Assembly: GCA_947450745.1 (NCBI GenBank)
Contig: CANFYD010000002.1
Span: 1-35,108, forward strand
From: Burkholderiales bacterium
GTDB taxonomy: Bacteria; Pseudomonadota; Gammaproteobacteria; Burkholderiales; Burkholderiaceae_C
Direction: 5' to 3'
Length of the DNA stretch: 35,108 nucleotides
The notes beneath the pieces are model-generated. The model saw nothing but the letters and a program-made list of their open reading frames with translations, searched no databases and was not told where the DNA came from. Of this stretch, positions 1 to 7,707 are shown one piece after another (positions within the stretch are counted from its first letter, which is position 1; each line of letters begins with the position of its first letter). The translations under genes were made by a program, and so were the position numbers.

Positions 1-264
1 GCAGCCAGCCTCTGGAAGCAACTTGAAAGAACTCATTTGGCCGGCATCGAATGGCAGGTGCGGCCCAAGCTGCCACTGCCGGTCGATGACTTGCGGAATG
101 ATTTGGTGGTCGAGCCGCCGCCTTTGATCAAAGGCTATTTACGCTGCGGTGCCCGCATTCTGGGCGCACCAGCCTGGGACCCGGATTTCAATACGGCTGA
201 CCTGCCACTGATGATGCGGTTGGCTGACCTACCGGCCCGCTATCGCCGTCACTTCCTCTGCTGA
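1..264 (+). CDS. GNAT-family N-acyltransferase, C-terminal part (OlsB/hemolysin-like)
   Basis: The frame is open from the first base, so the N-terminus lies outside the window. The visible 87 residues include KGYLRCGARILGAPAWDPDF, then a stretch about a dispensable metal-free loop and the ending YRRHFLC. From memory this is the C-terminal signature of GNAT-like acyltransferases related to ornithine-acyl-ACP acyltransferase (OlsB) and the so-called hemolysin family, which transfer acyl chains from ACP to an amine at the membrane. The gene is convergent with ptsH, with 24 bp between the stops. Substrate cannot be judged from this fragment. Confidence 0.72.
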   Translation, partial: AASLWKQLERTHLAGIEWQVRPKLPLPVDDLRNDLVVEPPPLIKGYLRCGARILGAPAWDPDFNTADLPLMMRLADLPARYRRHFLC

Positions 265-278
265 CGGCGTGCGCGCCC

Positions 279-302
279 GCGAAGGGCGTCACTGCCCTTC
301 GC
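279..302. terminator. Possible bidirectional hairpin between acyltransferase gene and ptsH
   Basis: Arms GCGAAGGGC and GCCCTTCGC (9 bp, perfect) flank a 6-nt loop between two convergent genes, and the hairpin overlaps the ptsH stop codon. No T-tract follows on either strand, so intrinsic termination is uncertain. Confidence 0.35.
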
Positions 303-558
303 CGAACTTCTCGTTGACCAGTGCGGTGATGGCATCCTGCGCCGCTTGCTCGTCAGCGCCTTCCGTCTCCAACTCCACCTGCGAGCCCAGACCTGCCGCC
401 AGCATCATCACGCCCATGATGCTTTTGGCATTGACGCGGCGTTCGCCTTTGGCGATCCACACTTCACACGGAAAGCTGCCCGCCAGTTTGGTGAGCTTGG
501 CGGAGGCGCGCGCGTGCAGGCCCAACTTATTGCTGATAGTGAGCGTGGACTTGATCAT
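289..558 (-). CDS. ptsH: HPr phosphocarrier protein
   Basis: This 89-residue protein is the normal length for HPr, the small cytoplasmic phosphocarrier that passes phosphate from enzyme I to EIIA proteins. The phosphorylated histidine is His15 in NKLGLHARAS. The regulatory-serine region is intact (Ser46 in NAKSIMG followed by VMMLAA). It lies 6 bp downstream of the EIIA gene, so the two are almost certainly co-transcribed. Unusually, no enzyme I gene follows: the next gene downstream is a convergent acyltransferase gene. With a mannose-family EIIA as the only visible partner, a regulatory rather than sugar-transport PTS is likely. Confidence 0.95.
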   Translation of the reverse strand: MIKSTLTISNKLGLHARASAKLTKLAGSFPCEVWIAKGERRVNAKSIMGVMMLAAGLGSQVELETEGADEQAAQDAITALVNEKFGEGQ

Positions 559-564
559 TGAACC

Positions 565-969
565 TCAGGACTCCGAAGAAGGATGGGCGGGCGGATCGCC
601 GGGCACGATGCCATTGATGCCGCCCTGGCAGGCCCGCTGAACCAAAGCATCCAGCGGCTCGGCAACGTAGCACAGCGCTCGCCACAGCATCGGCACATTG
701 ACACCACTGACGACCCTGAACTGACTGCTTTGCAGTCGCATCGCAGCATTGCAAGGCGTTGCGCCAAAGACATCGGTCAGCACCAGCGCCTCGGTGTGAC
801 CGGCTGCTTGCAGCAACGCGCGAGCGCTCGTTTCGACGTCGTCGGCCGACATATCCGGCGTCACGTCAAGCACCGTCAACTGCGGCGCGCAGTTCGGGAA
901 GGTGTGTTCAGCCACCGCTTTCAAAGCAGAGGCCAGCGGCGCATGGGCAATCAAAAGCAGTCCGGGCAT
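565..969 (-). CDS. PTS EIIA component, mannose/fructose family
   Basis: The 134-residue protein begins MPGLLLIAHAPLASAL. His9 in the first beta strand matches the phosphorylated histidine of the EIIA-Man fold, and LTDVFGATPCNAA matches the family's conserved D-x-x-G-x-T-P motif. It stands alone without IIB, IIC or IID, as is common in betaproteobacteria, where such EIIAs are thought to act in regulation. I chose ATG at 969 because the fold starts there; an extension upstream to 1050 is possible but has no family support. There is no Shine-Dalgarno sequence, but GATAAT sits 6 nt upstream (see the promoter entry). The gene is co-directional with ptsH and 41 bp after the putative lipoprotein gene. 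Confidence 0.88.
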   Translation of the reverse strand: MPGLLLIAHAPLASALKAVAEHTFPNCAPQLTVLDVTPDMSADDVETSARALLQAAGHTEALVLTDVFGATPCNAAMRLQSSQFRVVSGVNVPMLWRALCYVAEPLDALVQRACQGGINGIVPGDPPAHPSSES

Positions 970-975
970 GACGCA

Positions 976-981
976 ATTATC
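976..981 (-). promoter_or_regulatory. -10-like GATAAT 6 nt before the EIIA start (leaderless candidate)
   Basis: GATAAT on the minus strand is separated from the ATG at 969 by TGCGTC, which would place +1 on the A of the start codon. No ribosome binding site is visible. It is one of nine such cases in this window. Confidence 0.4.
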
Positions 982-1010
982 GGGCAGGCGGAGATTGAGT
1001 CGGAGCGGAC

Positions 1011-1568
1011 TTAGAAATCGAGCTTGATCGAATCGGCAAAGTTGCTCCAAGCGCTGTCATCACGCTTGTCACCCAGCATCACGGCCTGATAGACCCATAA
1101 CCCGCGCGTGAACAGCGCCACTTGCGCGTGTTGAGAACCCGCCTTCGCGCTCCCTTCCAGGCGCTGCGTTCCGGCTTCAGGGTTGGGTGTCATGCCAGGC
1201 ACTTGCAAGGGCTGCAGCGGAGTCGGTTGGGCGGTCAGCTTGGTGAGCAGGGCCGCGCGCATCTGCTGCAAGGCAGGCGTCACTTGAGCCGGGTCGGCAA
1301 CTTCTGCCCAGGCCAGCGAAAAGCTCAAGCCGGCCGCCTTGCAACTGGCCAAGCCCATCCGGCCGGGTTGCTCGCGCGTCACCGGGCGGCTATTGACCTC
1401 GGGCTTGCAGGGGAACAAAACTTGCGCGCCTGACCCGTCCGGGCGCACATCGCGCCAATCCAGGCTGGGCGAGCAAGCGCTGCCAGCCAGGGCCAACACG
1501 AACAGGGCGCTGCGGGCGGCAGTACGGTGGGCGGCAAAAAGTAGGGCGGTGGTGCGATGCAATTTCAT
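1011..1568 (-). CDS. Putative exported protein, possible lipoprotein, unknown function
   Basis: The 185-residue protein has a basic N-terminus, a hydrophobic stretch (SALFVLALAGSAC) and a cysteine at about residue 32. This suggests export and possibly lipidation, although Gly at -3 is a weak lipobox. The remainder has no motif I recognise; it contains two further cysteines (FPCKPE, LASCKA) that could form a disulfide in the periplasm, and ends WSNFADSIKLDF. The gene is divergent from the CoA-transferase gene (42 bp apart) and upstream of EIIA-ptsH. There is no Shine-Dalgarno sequence, but GATAAT sits 6 nt before ATG. Function unknown. Confidence 0.75.
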   Translation of the reverse strand: MKLHRTTALLFAAHRTAARSALFVLALAGSACSPSLDWRDVRPDGSGAQVLFPCKPEVNSRPVTREQPGRMGLASCKAAGLSFSLAWAEVADPAQVTPALQQMRAALLTKLTAQPTPLQPLQVPGMTPNPEAGTQRLEGSAKAGSQHAQVALFTRGLWVYQAVMLGDKRDDSAWSNFADSIKLDF

Positions 1569-1574
1569 GCCGAC

Positions 1575-1580
1575 ATTATC
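1575..1580 (-). promoter_or_regulatory. -10-like GATAAT 6 nt before the putative lipoprotein start
   Basis: GATAAT, spacer GTCGGC, then ATG at 1568. The spacing predicts transcription starting at the start codon. No Shine-Dalgarno sequence is visible. Confidence 0.42.
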
Positions 1581-1610
1581 GGAGCCGCGGCCAACACCCG
1601 CTGACGCACA

Positions 1611-2909
1611 ATGAAACTTATGCCTAGCTCAAGCTTCCATCCTCCTTCTGCCGCTGACCGCGACGCCTCATCAGCCACACCCGCTGCAGCCATGTCGCTG
1701 CAGGGAGTGCGCATCCTGGACCTCTCACGCGTGCTGGCCGGCCCCTGGTGTACCCAGACCTTGGCCGACTTGGGGGCCGATGTGATCAAAGTCGAACGCC
1801 CCGGCAGCGGCGACGACACGCGGGCCTGGGGGCCGCCCTATCTGAAGGACGACAACGGGGCCGACACCAGCGAGGCGGCTTATTACCTTGGTGCCAACCG
1901 GAACAAACGCTCGATCACCATCGACATCGCCTGCCCTGCCGGTCAACAACTGATACGCCAGTTGGCCGCTCAGGTCGATGTGCTGGTCGAAAACTTCAAG
2001 GTCGGTGACCTCGCCCGCTATGGTTTGGACGCCCACACCTTGCAGGCGGCAAACCCGGGCCTGGTGGTCTGCTCGATCACCGGCTTTGGACAAACCGGTC
2101 CCTACAAGGACAGAGCGGGTTACGACTATGCCGTCCAGGGCATCGGCGGCTTGATGAGCGTGACCGGTGAGCGCGATGACCTGCCAGGCGGCGGCCCGCA
2201 AAAGGTTGGCGTGGCGGTAGCTGACTTGTTCACCGGCCTTTATGCCTGCGTGGCTATTCTGGCTGCGCTGCGCCATCGTGACGCCACCGGCCAGGGCCAA
2301 ATGATCGACATGGCTTTGCTCGACACCCAATTGGCCATGTTGGCCAATCTGGGCTCCAACTACCTTTGTACCGACCAAGCGCCAGGCCGGATGGGCAACG
2401 CGCATCAAAACATCGTGCCCTATCAAGTGTTCGAGGCCAGTGACGGGCATCTGATCCTGGCGGTTGGCAATGATCGGCAGTTTGCCAAGTTCTGCGCCAT
2501 TGCCGGTCACTCCGAATGGGCGCAAGACCCGCGCTTTGCCAAGAACGCTGACCGAGTGCGCCACCGTCAACTGCTGGTGCCGCAAATCGCAGCCGTACTC
2601 AAGACACGCCCACGCGATCAATGGCTGGCGGCACTGGAAACGGCGCAGGTACCGTGCGGTGCCATCAACAACTTGGCCGAAGCCTTCGCTGACCCGCAAG
2701 CGCAAGCGCGCGAAATGACACAGGCTATGGCGCATCCGCTGACGGACAAGCTGCGCTTGGTCGCCAGCCCCATCAAACTGTCCATCACGCCGGTCAGCTA
2801 TCGGCATGCACCGCCGCTGCTGGGCCAGCACACGAGGGAGATTTTGCTCGGAGCAGGCTTCGATGAAGCGCAAATCGCGCTGCTCCACAAGCAAGGCGCG
2901 CTGGGCTGA
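1611..2909 (+). CDS. CaiB/BaiF (family III) CoA-transferase
   Basis: Family III CoA-transferases move CoA between carboxylic acids through an aspartyl-CoA thioester on an interlocked dimer. The family start LQGVRILDLSRVLAGPWCTQTLADLGADVIKVE is at about residues 30-62, with GSGDDTR, the NRNKRS loop and ENFKVG following. The probable catalytic aspartate is Asp205 in VAVADLFTG, aligned with Asp169 of formyl-CoA transferase. The first ~28 residues are low-complexity, so ATG at 1692 (MSLQGVR) is an equally good start and would give 405 residues. The acyl substrate cannot be predicted; a succinyl-CoA-dependent enzyme of dicarboxylate or aromatic-acid metabolism is one option. It stands as a single gene, divergent from the putative lipoprotein gene. 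Confidence 0.92.
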   Translation: MKLMPSSSFHPPSAADRDASSATPAAAMSLQGVRILDLSRVLAGPWCTQTLADLGADVIKVERPGSGDDTRAWGPPYLKDDNGADTSEAAYYLGANRNKRSITIDIACPAGQQLIRQLAAQVDVLVENFKVGDLARYGLDAHTLQAANPGLVVCSITGFGQTGPYKDRAGYDYAVQGIGGLMSVTGERDDLPGGGPQKVGVAVADLFTGLYACVAILAALRHRDATGQGQMIDMALLDTQLAMLANLGSNYLCTDQAPGRMGNAHQNIVPYQVFEASDGHLILAVGNDRQFAKFCAIAGHSEWAQDPRFAKNADRVRHRQLLVPQIAAVLKTRPRDQWLAALETAQVPCGAINNLAEAFADPQAQAREMTQAMAHPLTDKLRLVASPIKLSITPVSYRHAPPLLGQHTREILLGAGFDEAQIALLHKQGALG

Positions 2910-3009
2910 ACAACGCTGCAACGTGAACAATCGCACGGAGAGGTGCCGCTTGATGCGGATCTGGATCCCGTTCCCCCGGATCACGGGATGGACGTTTGAG
3001 GACCGAGCG

Positions 3010-4275
3010 ATGACGATGGCGACCGCTGCGAACGATTACGCCTCAGCCTCGAAACAACCCGAAGTCACCCGCCGCACTCATCCCCGAATGGCCATGTCAA
3101 GCCCTCCTCCCGCCAGCAACACCTCTGCCAACGCTGCCAATGACGTGTCCGGCGAGCCGAGCCGTGCGCAGTGGGCCGAAATCGTGCAACAACTGGGTGC
3201 AGAAATTGCCGGTCCACTGAGCGCGGCGCTTGAACGTATTCACCATCTTGTCAACACCGGTCAGATTGATCGCCAGAGCCTGCGCGCACTGCGCGAAAGC
3301 GTGACCCAAGCGCGTGAGGCCGGCATGATCGGGCAGCAACTGGCGCGCTTGGCCTCGGGGAGATTACGGTTGTCGCGCGAGCGCATGCATTTGACGCAGA
3401 TCCTGCGCTCTGTGCTGGCCCAGCGCAGCCGCGAAACGCAGGCGCGCGGGATCCAAGTGCGCCAGGTCTTGAAATCTGTCGAAGTCATGACCGATGGCTC
3501 GCTGTTGTTTGCGCTGCTGAATGCCTTGATGGATTGGGCCTTGTCCAGCACGCATTCCTCCATCGACCTGCGACTCGACCTCAGCCCCTGGCCTCCCAAA
3601 GCCAGACTGGTCTGCCGCTTCGCGCATCGGCCGCTGGACTTGATCGACGCCTCGAGCACCAGCGGCATGCCACTCGCCTTGAACTCGCTGGCGTGGCGCT
3701 TGGTTGAACAAACTGCCATCACCATGGGCGTGCTGCCCTTGCGCGAAGACGAAGCGGGCATCACCGTGCTGACGCTTGAATTCCCGCACACGGTGGGCGA
3801 GGAACTCGACAGCGCCGAGGGTGCAGCAGAAGCGGATTTGGCTCGCGAGCTTGAGCTCGAGCGCCGCCAAGAGCGCGGCTACCTCCCTTCCAGCAACTCC
3901 AAGCCACTGGCCGGCAGCCATCTGCTGATCATTTCCGAACGGCGCGAACTTCGCACTCAAATTCAGAACTCGGTCCAGCACATGGGCCTGATCATCGACA
4001 TCGTCGCCAGCGTGAGCGAGGCCACACAGTTCTGCCTGGAGGGTCTGCCGCATGGCATCATTTTCGAGCACAGCTTGCGCGGCCCAGAGTTCGAGATGCT
4101 GCTCGCCGACTTGAGGCGTGAAGTCCCTCACTTCTGCTTCATCGAAGTGCTGGACGCCCAGCACCTGACGCAGCTGTCCACGGCCACCGCTGATGGTCTC
4201 GCTCGCATCTCGCGCTTCCACCTGACAGACGCCTTGCCGTCGATGCTGATGTTCGAGCTGTCCAAGGGTCACTGA
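3010..4275 (+). CDS. Degenerate hybrid histidine-kinase-like protein (pseudokinase plus pseudo-receiver)
   Basis: I chose ATG at 3010 because GAGGA lies 7 nt upstream; in-frame starts further upstream lack this. The 421-residue protein has a polar N-terminus (1-50), then a segment resembling a DHp helix: residues 63-70 read GAEIAGPL where active kinases read SHELRTPL, so the phospho-histidine is Ala64. Residues 165-180 resemble an N-box (LLFALLNALMDWAL), but no DxGxG or other G boxes follow. Residues 303-420 resemble a receiver domain: LLIISERRELRTQIQN, then GIIFEHSLRG with Glu353 where the phospho-aspartate would be. There are no membrane segments. The protein is probably catalytically inactive but structurally conserved, perhaps a scaffold or sequestering partner. 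This is inference from motif alignment by eye. Convergent only with distant lipA. Confidence 0.72.
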   Translation: MTMATAANDYASASKQPEVTRRTHPRMAMSSPPPASNTSANAANDVSGEPSRAQWAEIVQQLGAEIAGPLSAALERIHHLVNTGQIDRQSLRALRESVTQAREAGMIGQQLARLASGRLRLSRERMHLTQILRSVLAQRSRETQARGIQVRQVLKSVEVMTDGSLLFALLNALMDWALSSTHSSIDLRLDLSPWPPKARLVCRFAHRPLDLIDASSTSGMPLALNSLAWRLVEQTAITMGVLPLREDEAGITVLTLEFPHTVGEELDSAEGAAEADLARELELERRQERGYLPSSNSKPLAGSHLLIISERRELRTQIQNSVQHMGLIIDIVASVSEATQFCLEGLPHGIIFEHSLRGPEFEMLLADLRREVPHFCFIEVLDAQHLTQLSTATADGLARISRFHLTDALPSMLMFELSKGH

Positions 4276-4307
4276 GGCCCGATCAATGCTTGGCCTCTCG
4301 GCCGGTC

Positions 4308-4313
4308 TAAACT
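4308..4313 (+). promoter_or_regulatory. -10-like TAAACT 6 nt before the thioredoxin-like gene start
   Basis: TAAACT, spacer AGGCTG, then ATG at 4320. This fits a leaderless transcript. A weak AGG in the spacer is too close to act as a normal ribosome binding site. Confidence 0.38.
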
Positions 4314-4319
4314 AGGCTG

Positions 4320-4829
4320 ATGAAGTTACCCCGTCTGCTTGCCCCTGCCCTGCTGCTTGCCGCTCTGGCGGGTGGCGGTTTGTTCGCTTACCAAAGCCTG
4401 AATCAGCGTGAGCTCGCGCCGACCGTCAACTATGTGTTGCTGAACGGTGCCAAGGTCGACTCCAGCCAATGGGCGGGCAAGGTGATGCTGGTGAACTTCT
4501 GGGCCACCAGTTGCACGACCTGCGTGAAAGAGATGCCGCAGATCATTGCCACTCATGAAAAGTTTCAGGCGCGAGGTTTCGACACGCTGGCGGTGGCCAT
4601 GAGCTACGACCCACCGGCCTTCGTCGCTAATTTCGCGGAAAGTCGCAAATTGCCGTTCAGCGTGGCGATCGACAACACCGGCGACATCGCTCGGCAGTTC
4701 GGCAAGATTCAGCTGACGCCGACAACGCTGTTGATCAACAAGCGGGGCGAGATCGTCAAGCGCTACGTCGGTGAACCCGATTTTGCGGCCCTGCACAGCT
4801 TGGTCGAAAAACTGCTGGCAGAGAGCTGA
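4320..4829 (+). CDS. TlpA/ResA-like membrane-anchored thioredoxin
   Basis: The 169-residue protein has an N-terminal signal-anchor (about residues 5-24, LLAPALLLAALAGGGLFAY) that would place the thioredoxin domain in the periplasm. The redox motif is C65-T-T-C68 in FWATSCTTCVKEMP, and the cis-proline is Pro134 in LTPTTLL. TlpA/ResA-type proteins reduce disulfides in exported proteins, notably in cytochrome c or cytochrome oxidase maturation, but no such gene is nearby, so its partner is unknown. It is 44 bp downstream of the pseudokinase-like gene and convergent with lipA, with which it shares a strong hairpin. Confidence 0.88.
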   Translation: MKLPRLLAPALLLAALAGGGLFAYQSLNQRELAPTVNYVLLNGAKVDSSQWAGKVMLVNFWATSCTTCVKEMPQIIATHEKFQARGFDTLAVAMSYDPPAFVANFAESRKLPFSVAIDNTGDIARQFGKIQLTPTTLLINKRGEIVKRYVGEPDFAALHSLVEKLLAES

Positions 4830-4846
4830 CGCGCGGAGTAAAAGAC

Positions 4847-4876
4847 GCAAGCGCAAACGCAAACGCAAATGCAAAC
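4847..4876 (+). repeat. Short hexamer tandem repeat (GCAAAC-like, 5 units)
   Basis: Five consecutive hexamers read GCAAGC, GCAAAC, GCAAAC, GCAAAT and GCAAAC. The last two run into the left arm of the following terminator hairpin. They are probably a product of replication slippage. Confidence 0.7.
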
Positions 4877-4903
4877 GAGCCGCAGCAGCGGCTCGTTTGC
4901 ATT
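4868..4903. terminator. Bidirectional hairpin between the thioredoxin-like gene and lipA
   Basis: The arms ATGCAAACGAGCCGC and GCGGCTCGTTTGCAT are perfect (15 bp, 16 with the outer A-T pair) around an AGCA loop. The hairpin sits between two convergent genes. T-tracts are short, but the stem is very stable and symmetric, so it could serve both transcripts. Confidence 0.7.
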
Positions 4904-4917
4904 GCACAGCAGCTTTC

Positions 4918-4946
4918 AGCTGTTTAGCTGTTTAGCTGTTTAGCTG
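4918..4946. repeat. Octamer tandem repeat at the lipA 3' end
   Basis: AGCTGTTT occurs three times head to tail and is followed by AGCTG (3.6 copies). The lipA stop codon (4940-4942) and last Ser codon lie inside the array. The 8-bp period breaks frame, so copy-number change in the first copies would affect only the sequence after the stop. Confidence 0.75.
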
Positions 4947-5932
4947 GGGATTACACCCGCATGGGCGGCCTGCTCATCGGCGTGATAGCTGGAGCGCACC
5001 ATCGCCCCCACTGCGGCGTGGCTGAAGCCCATCTTGTAGGCCTCGACTTCAAACATCTTGAAGGTGTCAGGGTGCACATAGCGCCGCACCGGCAGGTGAT
5101 GGCTGGACGGTGACAGGTACTGACCCAGCGTCAACATTTCGACGCCGTGAGCCCGCATATCGCGCATTACTTGCAGAATTTCCTCGTCCGTTTCGCCCAA
5201 GCCCACCATGATGCCGCTCTTGGTCGGCACGCCGGGAACATCGGCCTTGAAACGCTTCAGCAGGTCCAAGCTGAACTGGTAGTCGGACCCCGGACGGGCC
5301 TCCTTGTACAAGCGCGGCGTAGTTTCCAGGTTGTGGTTCATCACATCTGGCGGGGCGGCGCGCAGGATATCCAGCGCGCGGTCCATGCGGCCACGGAAGT
5401 CGGGCGTCAAGATCTCGATCTGCGTCGTCGGGCTCAGCTCGCGAATCTTCTGGATGCAAGCCGCAAAGTGGCCGGCTCCGCCGTCGCGCAAGTCATCCCG
5501 GTCGACGCTGGTGATGACCACATACTTGAGCTTCAGCGCTGCGATCGTCTTGGCCAGATTGACCGGTTCGTCCGCATCCAGCGGGTCCGGACGACCATGG
5601 CCCACATCGCAGAACGGGCAGCGCCGCGTGCATTTGTCGCCCATGATCATGAAGGTGGCCGTGCCCTTGCCGAAGCATTCGCCGATGTTCGGGCAGGACG
5701 CTTCTTCGCACACCGTGTGCAGCTTGTGCTCGCGCAGAATCTGCTTGATCTCGTAAAACCGCGTGCTGGGAGAGCCTGCCTTGACACGAATCCAGTCGGG
5801 CTTTTTCAGCATCTCGCCGACCGGCACGATCTTGATCGGTATGCGTGCCGTCTTGGCTTGTGCTTTTTGCTTGGCGCTGGCGTCATACGCCTCGCCGGTC
5901 TTCAGTTCGTGGGTGATGTTCTCGGTCGCCAT
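4940..5932 (-). CDS. lipA: Lipoyl synthase
   Basis: LipA is a radical SAM enzyme that inserts two sulfurs into the octanoyl chain on lipoyl domains of 2-oxoacid dehydrogenases and the glycine cleavage H protein. The auxiliary-cluster motif C75-x4-C80-x5-C86 ([12 protein letters not shown]) and the radical SAM motif C101-x3-C105-x2-C108 (CTRRCPFC) are intact. The C-terminal RSSYHAD carries the conserved serine that ligates the auxiliary cluster. Its 330 residues are typical for beta- and gammaproteobacteria. lipB lies upstream in the same direction (39 bp gap), so the genes for octanoyl transfer and sulfur insertion are together. The 3' end carries an octamer repeat and a shared terminator. 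Confidence 0.98.
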   Translation of the reverse strand: MATENITHELKTGEAYDASAKQKAQAKTARIPIKIVPVGEMLKKPDWIRVKAGSPSTRFYEIKQILREHKLHTVCEEASCPNIGECFGKGTATFMIMGDKCTRRCPFCDVGHGRPDPLDADEPVNLAKTIAALKLKYVVITSVDRDDLRDGGAGHFAACIQKIRELSPTTQIEILTPDFRGRMDRALDILRAAPPDVMNHNLETTPRLYKEARPGSDYQFSLDLLKRFKADVPGVPTKSGIMVGLGETDEEILQVMRDMRAHGVEMLTLGQYLSPSSHHLPVRRYVHPDTFKMFEVEAYKMGFSHAAVGAMVRSSYHADEQAAHAGVIPS

Positions 5933-5971
5933 CTGTAATCCTCTGCTCCTCTGATCCGCTGAGCCTTGCTT

Positions 5972-6649
5972 TCAGCCTTCCAGCTGCGCCTTCAGGCGCT
6001 CGCCGAAGCGCTGGGCCACGGTGGGCCAGTCGGTGTAAACGCCGAGTGTAGCGAGGTCCACCGTCGCAAGCCCTGCATAGCCACAGGGGTTGATGCCTGA
6101 AAAGGGCTGCAAATCCATCGCCACATTCAAAGCCACCCCGTGATAGGCGCAGTGGCGGCTGACCTTGATGCCCAGGGCTGCCACTTTGCCCAAGCCCCGG
6201 AACGGGTCGAGCGGATCGACCGGGCCGGTCAGCGCCGCATGGGACTGCGGGTCGTCCAGGCGCACGTAAATGCCTGGTGCGCCGGCGACGCGGTGGCCTG
6301 TCACGCCAAAGCCGTCCAGCGTCTGCAGCACGGCCGTTTCAAGCCGGAACACATATTCCCGCACGTAGATGCCCAAGCGCTGCAGATCGATCAGCGGATA
6401 GGCCACCACTTGGCCGGGGCCGTGGTAGGTCACCTGCCCGCCGCGATTGGTCTGCACGACCGGGATGGCACCGGCGCTCAGCACGTGATCCGCCTTGCCC
6501 GCCAAGCCTTGGGTGTAGGTGGATGGATGCTCGCACAGCCAGAGTTCGTCGGGCACGGCGGCCACGGAGGGCGTGCGTGCTTCGGTGAACGCCCGCATCG
6601 CCTGCAGCGTGGACTCGTACTCGACAAGCCCCAAGGTTTTTAGAATCAT
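5972..6649 (-). CDS. lipB: Octanoyl-ACP:protein N-octanoyltransferase
   Basis: LipB moves octanoate from ACP onto lipoyl domains through a cysteine thioester. The catalytic pair is visible: Lys162 in [10 protein letters not shown] and Cys189 in GINPCGYAG; the conserved [12 protein letters not shown] is at about residues 69-80. A proline- and aspartate-rich insert (about residues 131-155, [19 protein letters not shown]) makes the loop before the lysine longer than in E. coli LipB. The product feeds LipA. There is no Shine-Dalgarno sequence; TAATAT lies 6 nt before ATG. The gene is divergent from the Sel1-repeat gene. Confidence 0.97.
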   Translation of the reverse strand: MILKTLGLVEYESTLQAMRAFTEARTPSVAAVPDELWLCEHPSTYTQGLAGKADHVLSAGAIPVVQTNRGGQVTYHGPGQVVAYPLIDLQRLGIYVREYVFRLETAVLQTLDGFGVTGHRVAGAPGIYVRLDDPQSHAALTGPVDPLDPFRGLGKVAALGIKVSRHCAYHGVALNVAMDLQPFSGINPCGYAGLATVDLATLGVYTDWPTVAQRFGERLKAQLEG

Positions 6650-6655
6650 GGCCGA

Positions 6656-6661
6656 ATATTA
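6656..6661 (-). promoter_or_regulatory. -10-like TAATAT 6 nt before lipB
   Basis: TAATAT, spacer TCGGCC, then ATG at 6649. No Shine-Dalgarno sequence is visible, so this is a leaderless candidate. Confidence 0.42.
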
Positions 6662-6738
6662 CCGTTTCGTTTGTAAGCCCTCGCCCTATTCAGACGACCC
6701 ACGAGTCGGCCTCACCTCGCCCTTTTTGAAAGCACGTC

Positions 6739-7389
6739 ATGCGTATCGCACCCTTTTTCATCGCAGCTCTGCTATCGCTCCCGCTGGCCAGCCAAGCCGC
6801 TACCGCGCCGATGGAGGCCGCGCTGGCCGCCTACGAAAGTGGCGATCTGGCGTTAGCTGCCAAGCGCTTTGCCGCGCTGTCAGCCCAGCAAGAACCACTG
6901 GCCGACTTCAACCTGGCGATGATGCATTTACGCGCCGAGTTGCCCAAACCCGACCTGCGTCTGGCGCAGCGCCTGCTGTTGCGGGCGGCTGCCAAAGGCT
7001 TGGTGCAAGCCGAGCTGTCGCTGGGCTATTTCCATGAACAAGGTGTGGCTGGCAAGCCCGATCTGGGGCAAGCGGTGCAATGGTATTCACGCGCCGCCAA
7101 GCACGGCAGCAGCGACGGCCAAGTGGCCCTGGCAACCGCCTACTACCTCGGTCGCGGAGCGCCGCTGGACATGGAGCAAGCTGCACATTGGTACCGCGAG
7201 GCCGCCAAGGGCGGCGACGTTGGTGCTCAATATCTGCTGGCGTCGATGTACGAAACCGGCCTGGGCTTGCCGGCCGATCTGCGCCTGGCTCGCTATTGGT
7301 ACGACATCGCGGCCCGCAATGGCGACGAAGCGGCCCCAGCCAAGGTGAAGGACTTGGACAAGCAGTTGGCCCCTGATGCGACCACTTGA
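6739..7389 (+). CDS. Exported Sel1-repeat (TPR-like) protein
   Basis: The 216-residue protein has a Sec signal peptide (MRIAPFFIAALLSLPLASQAA, predicted cleavage after about residue 21), so it probably acts in the periplasm. At least four Sel1 repeats follow from about residue 60, with the pattern A-x-L-x-L-x-x-x-Y-x-x-G and W-Y-x-x-A-A-x-x-G: for example LGYFHEQGVAG, ATAYYLGRGAP and ASMYETGLGLP. Such repeats form helical scaffolds for protein binding; no enzymatic motif is present and the partner is unknown. It interrupts the otherwise co-directional ybeD-lipB-lipA order on the opposite strand, and its stop lies 8 bp from the ybeD stop. Confidence 0.88.
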   Translation: MRIAPFFIAALLSLPLASQAATAPMEAALAAYESGDLALAAKRFAALSAQQEPLADFNLAMMHLRAELPKPDLRLAQRLLLRAAAKGLVQAELSLGYFHEQGVAGKPDLGQAVQWYSRAAKHGSSDGQVALATAYYLGRGAPLDMEQAAHWYREAAKGGDVGAQYLLASMYETGLGLPADLRLARYWYDIAARNGDEAAPAKVKDLDKQLAPDATT

Positions 7390-7397
7390 GCGCAGCG

Positions 7398-7700
7398 TTA
7401 CATCACCAGCTTCACCATCGGGTGGGAGCTCAGCGTGCGGTAAAGCTCGTCGAGCTGTTCGCGGCTGGTCGCCGTGATGGTGATGGTCAGACCCAGGTAG
7501 TTACCGCCCTTGCTGGGGCGGTGTTCGACGCTGGTCGGGTCGAAGTCGGGATCGAACTGCTGCGCTACCAGAACGATGGCGGCGGCAAACCCGTCCACGT
7601 GCTTCCCCATCACCTTGATGGGGAAGCTTGAGGGGTATTCGATCAACGATTGCTCGGGTGGGATGTCCGACGGCAAGACCGGCGGTGTGGTGTGACTCAT
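7398..7700 (-). CDS. ybeD: YbeD-like DUF493 protein
   Basis: The 100-residue protein matches the small YbeD/UPF0250 (DUF493) family: LIEYPSSFPIKVMGKHVDGFAAAI at the start, then GNYLGLTITITATSREQLDELYRTLSSHPMVKLVM at the end, an ACT-like alpha/beta fold. The biochemical role is unsettled; the family almost always sits between D,D-carboxypeptidase and lipoate genes, as here. Its start is 7 bp downstream of the dat stop, so translation is probably coupled. The symbol follows the E. coli homologue. Confidence 0.93.
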   Translation of the reverse strand: MSHTTPPVLPSDIPPEQSLIEYPSSFPIKVMGKHVDGFAAAIVLVAQQFDPDFDPTSVEHRPSKGGNYLGLTITITATSREQLDELYRTLSSHPMVKLVM

Positions 7701-7707
7701 GGCAGCC

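Noticed and set aside
1725-2984. 419-codon frame antisense to the CoA-transferase gene
   Set aside because: The plus-strand product has complete family III motifs, including the catalytic aspartate; the antisense translation has no recognisable motif.
4918-4946. Octamer repeats as a CRISPR-like array
   Set aside because: The units are 8 bp and directly adjacent, with no spacers; this is a slippage array.
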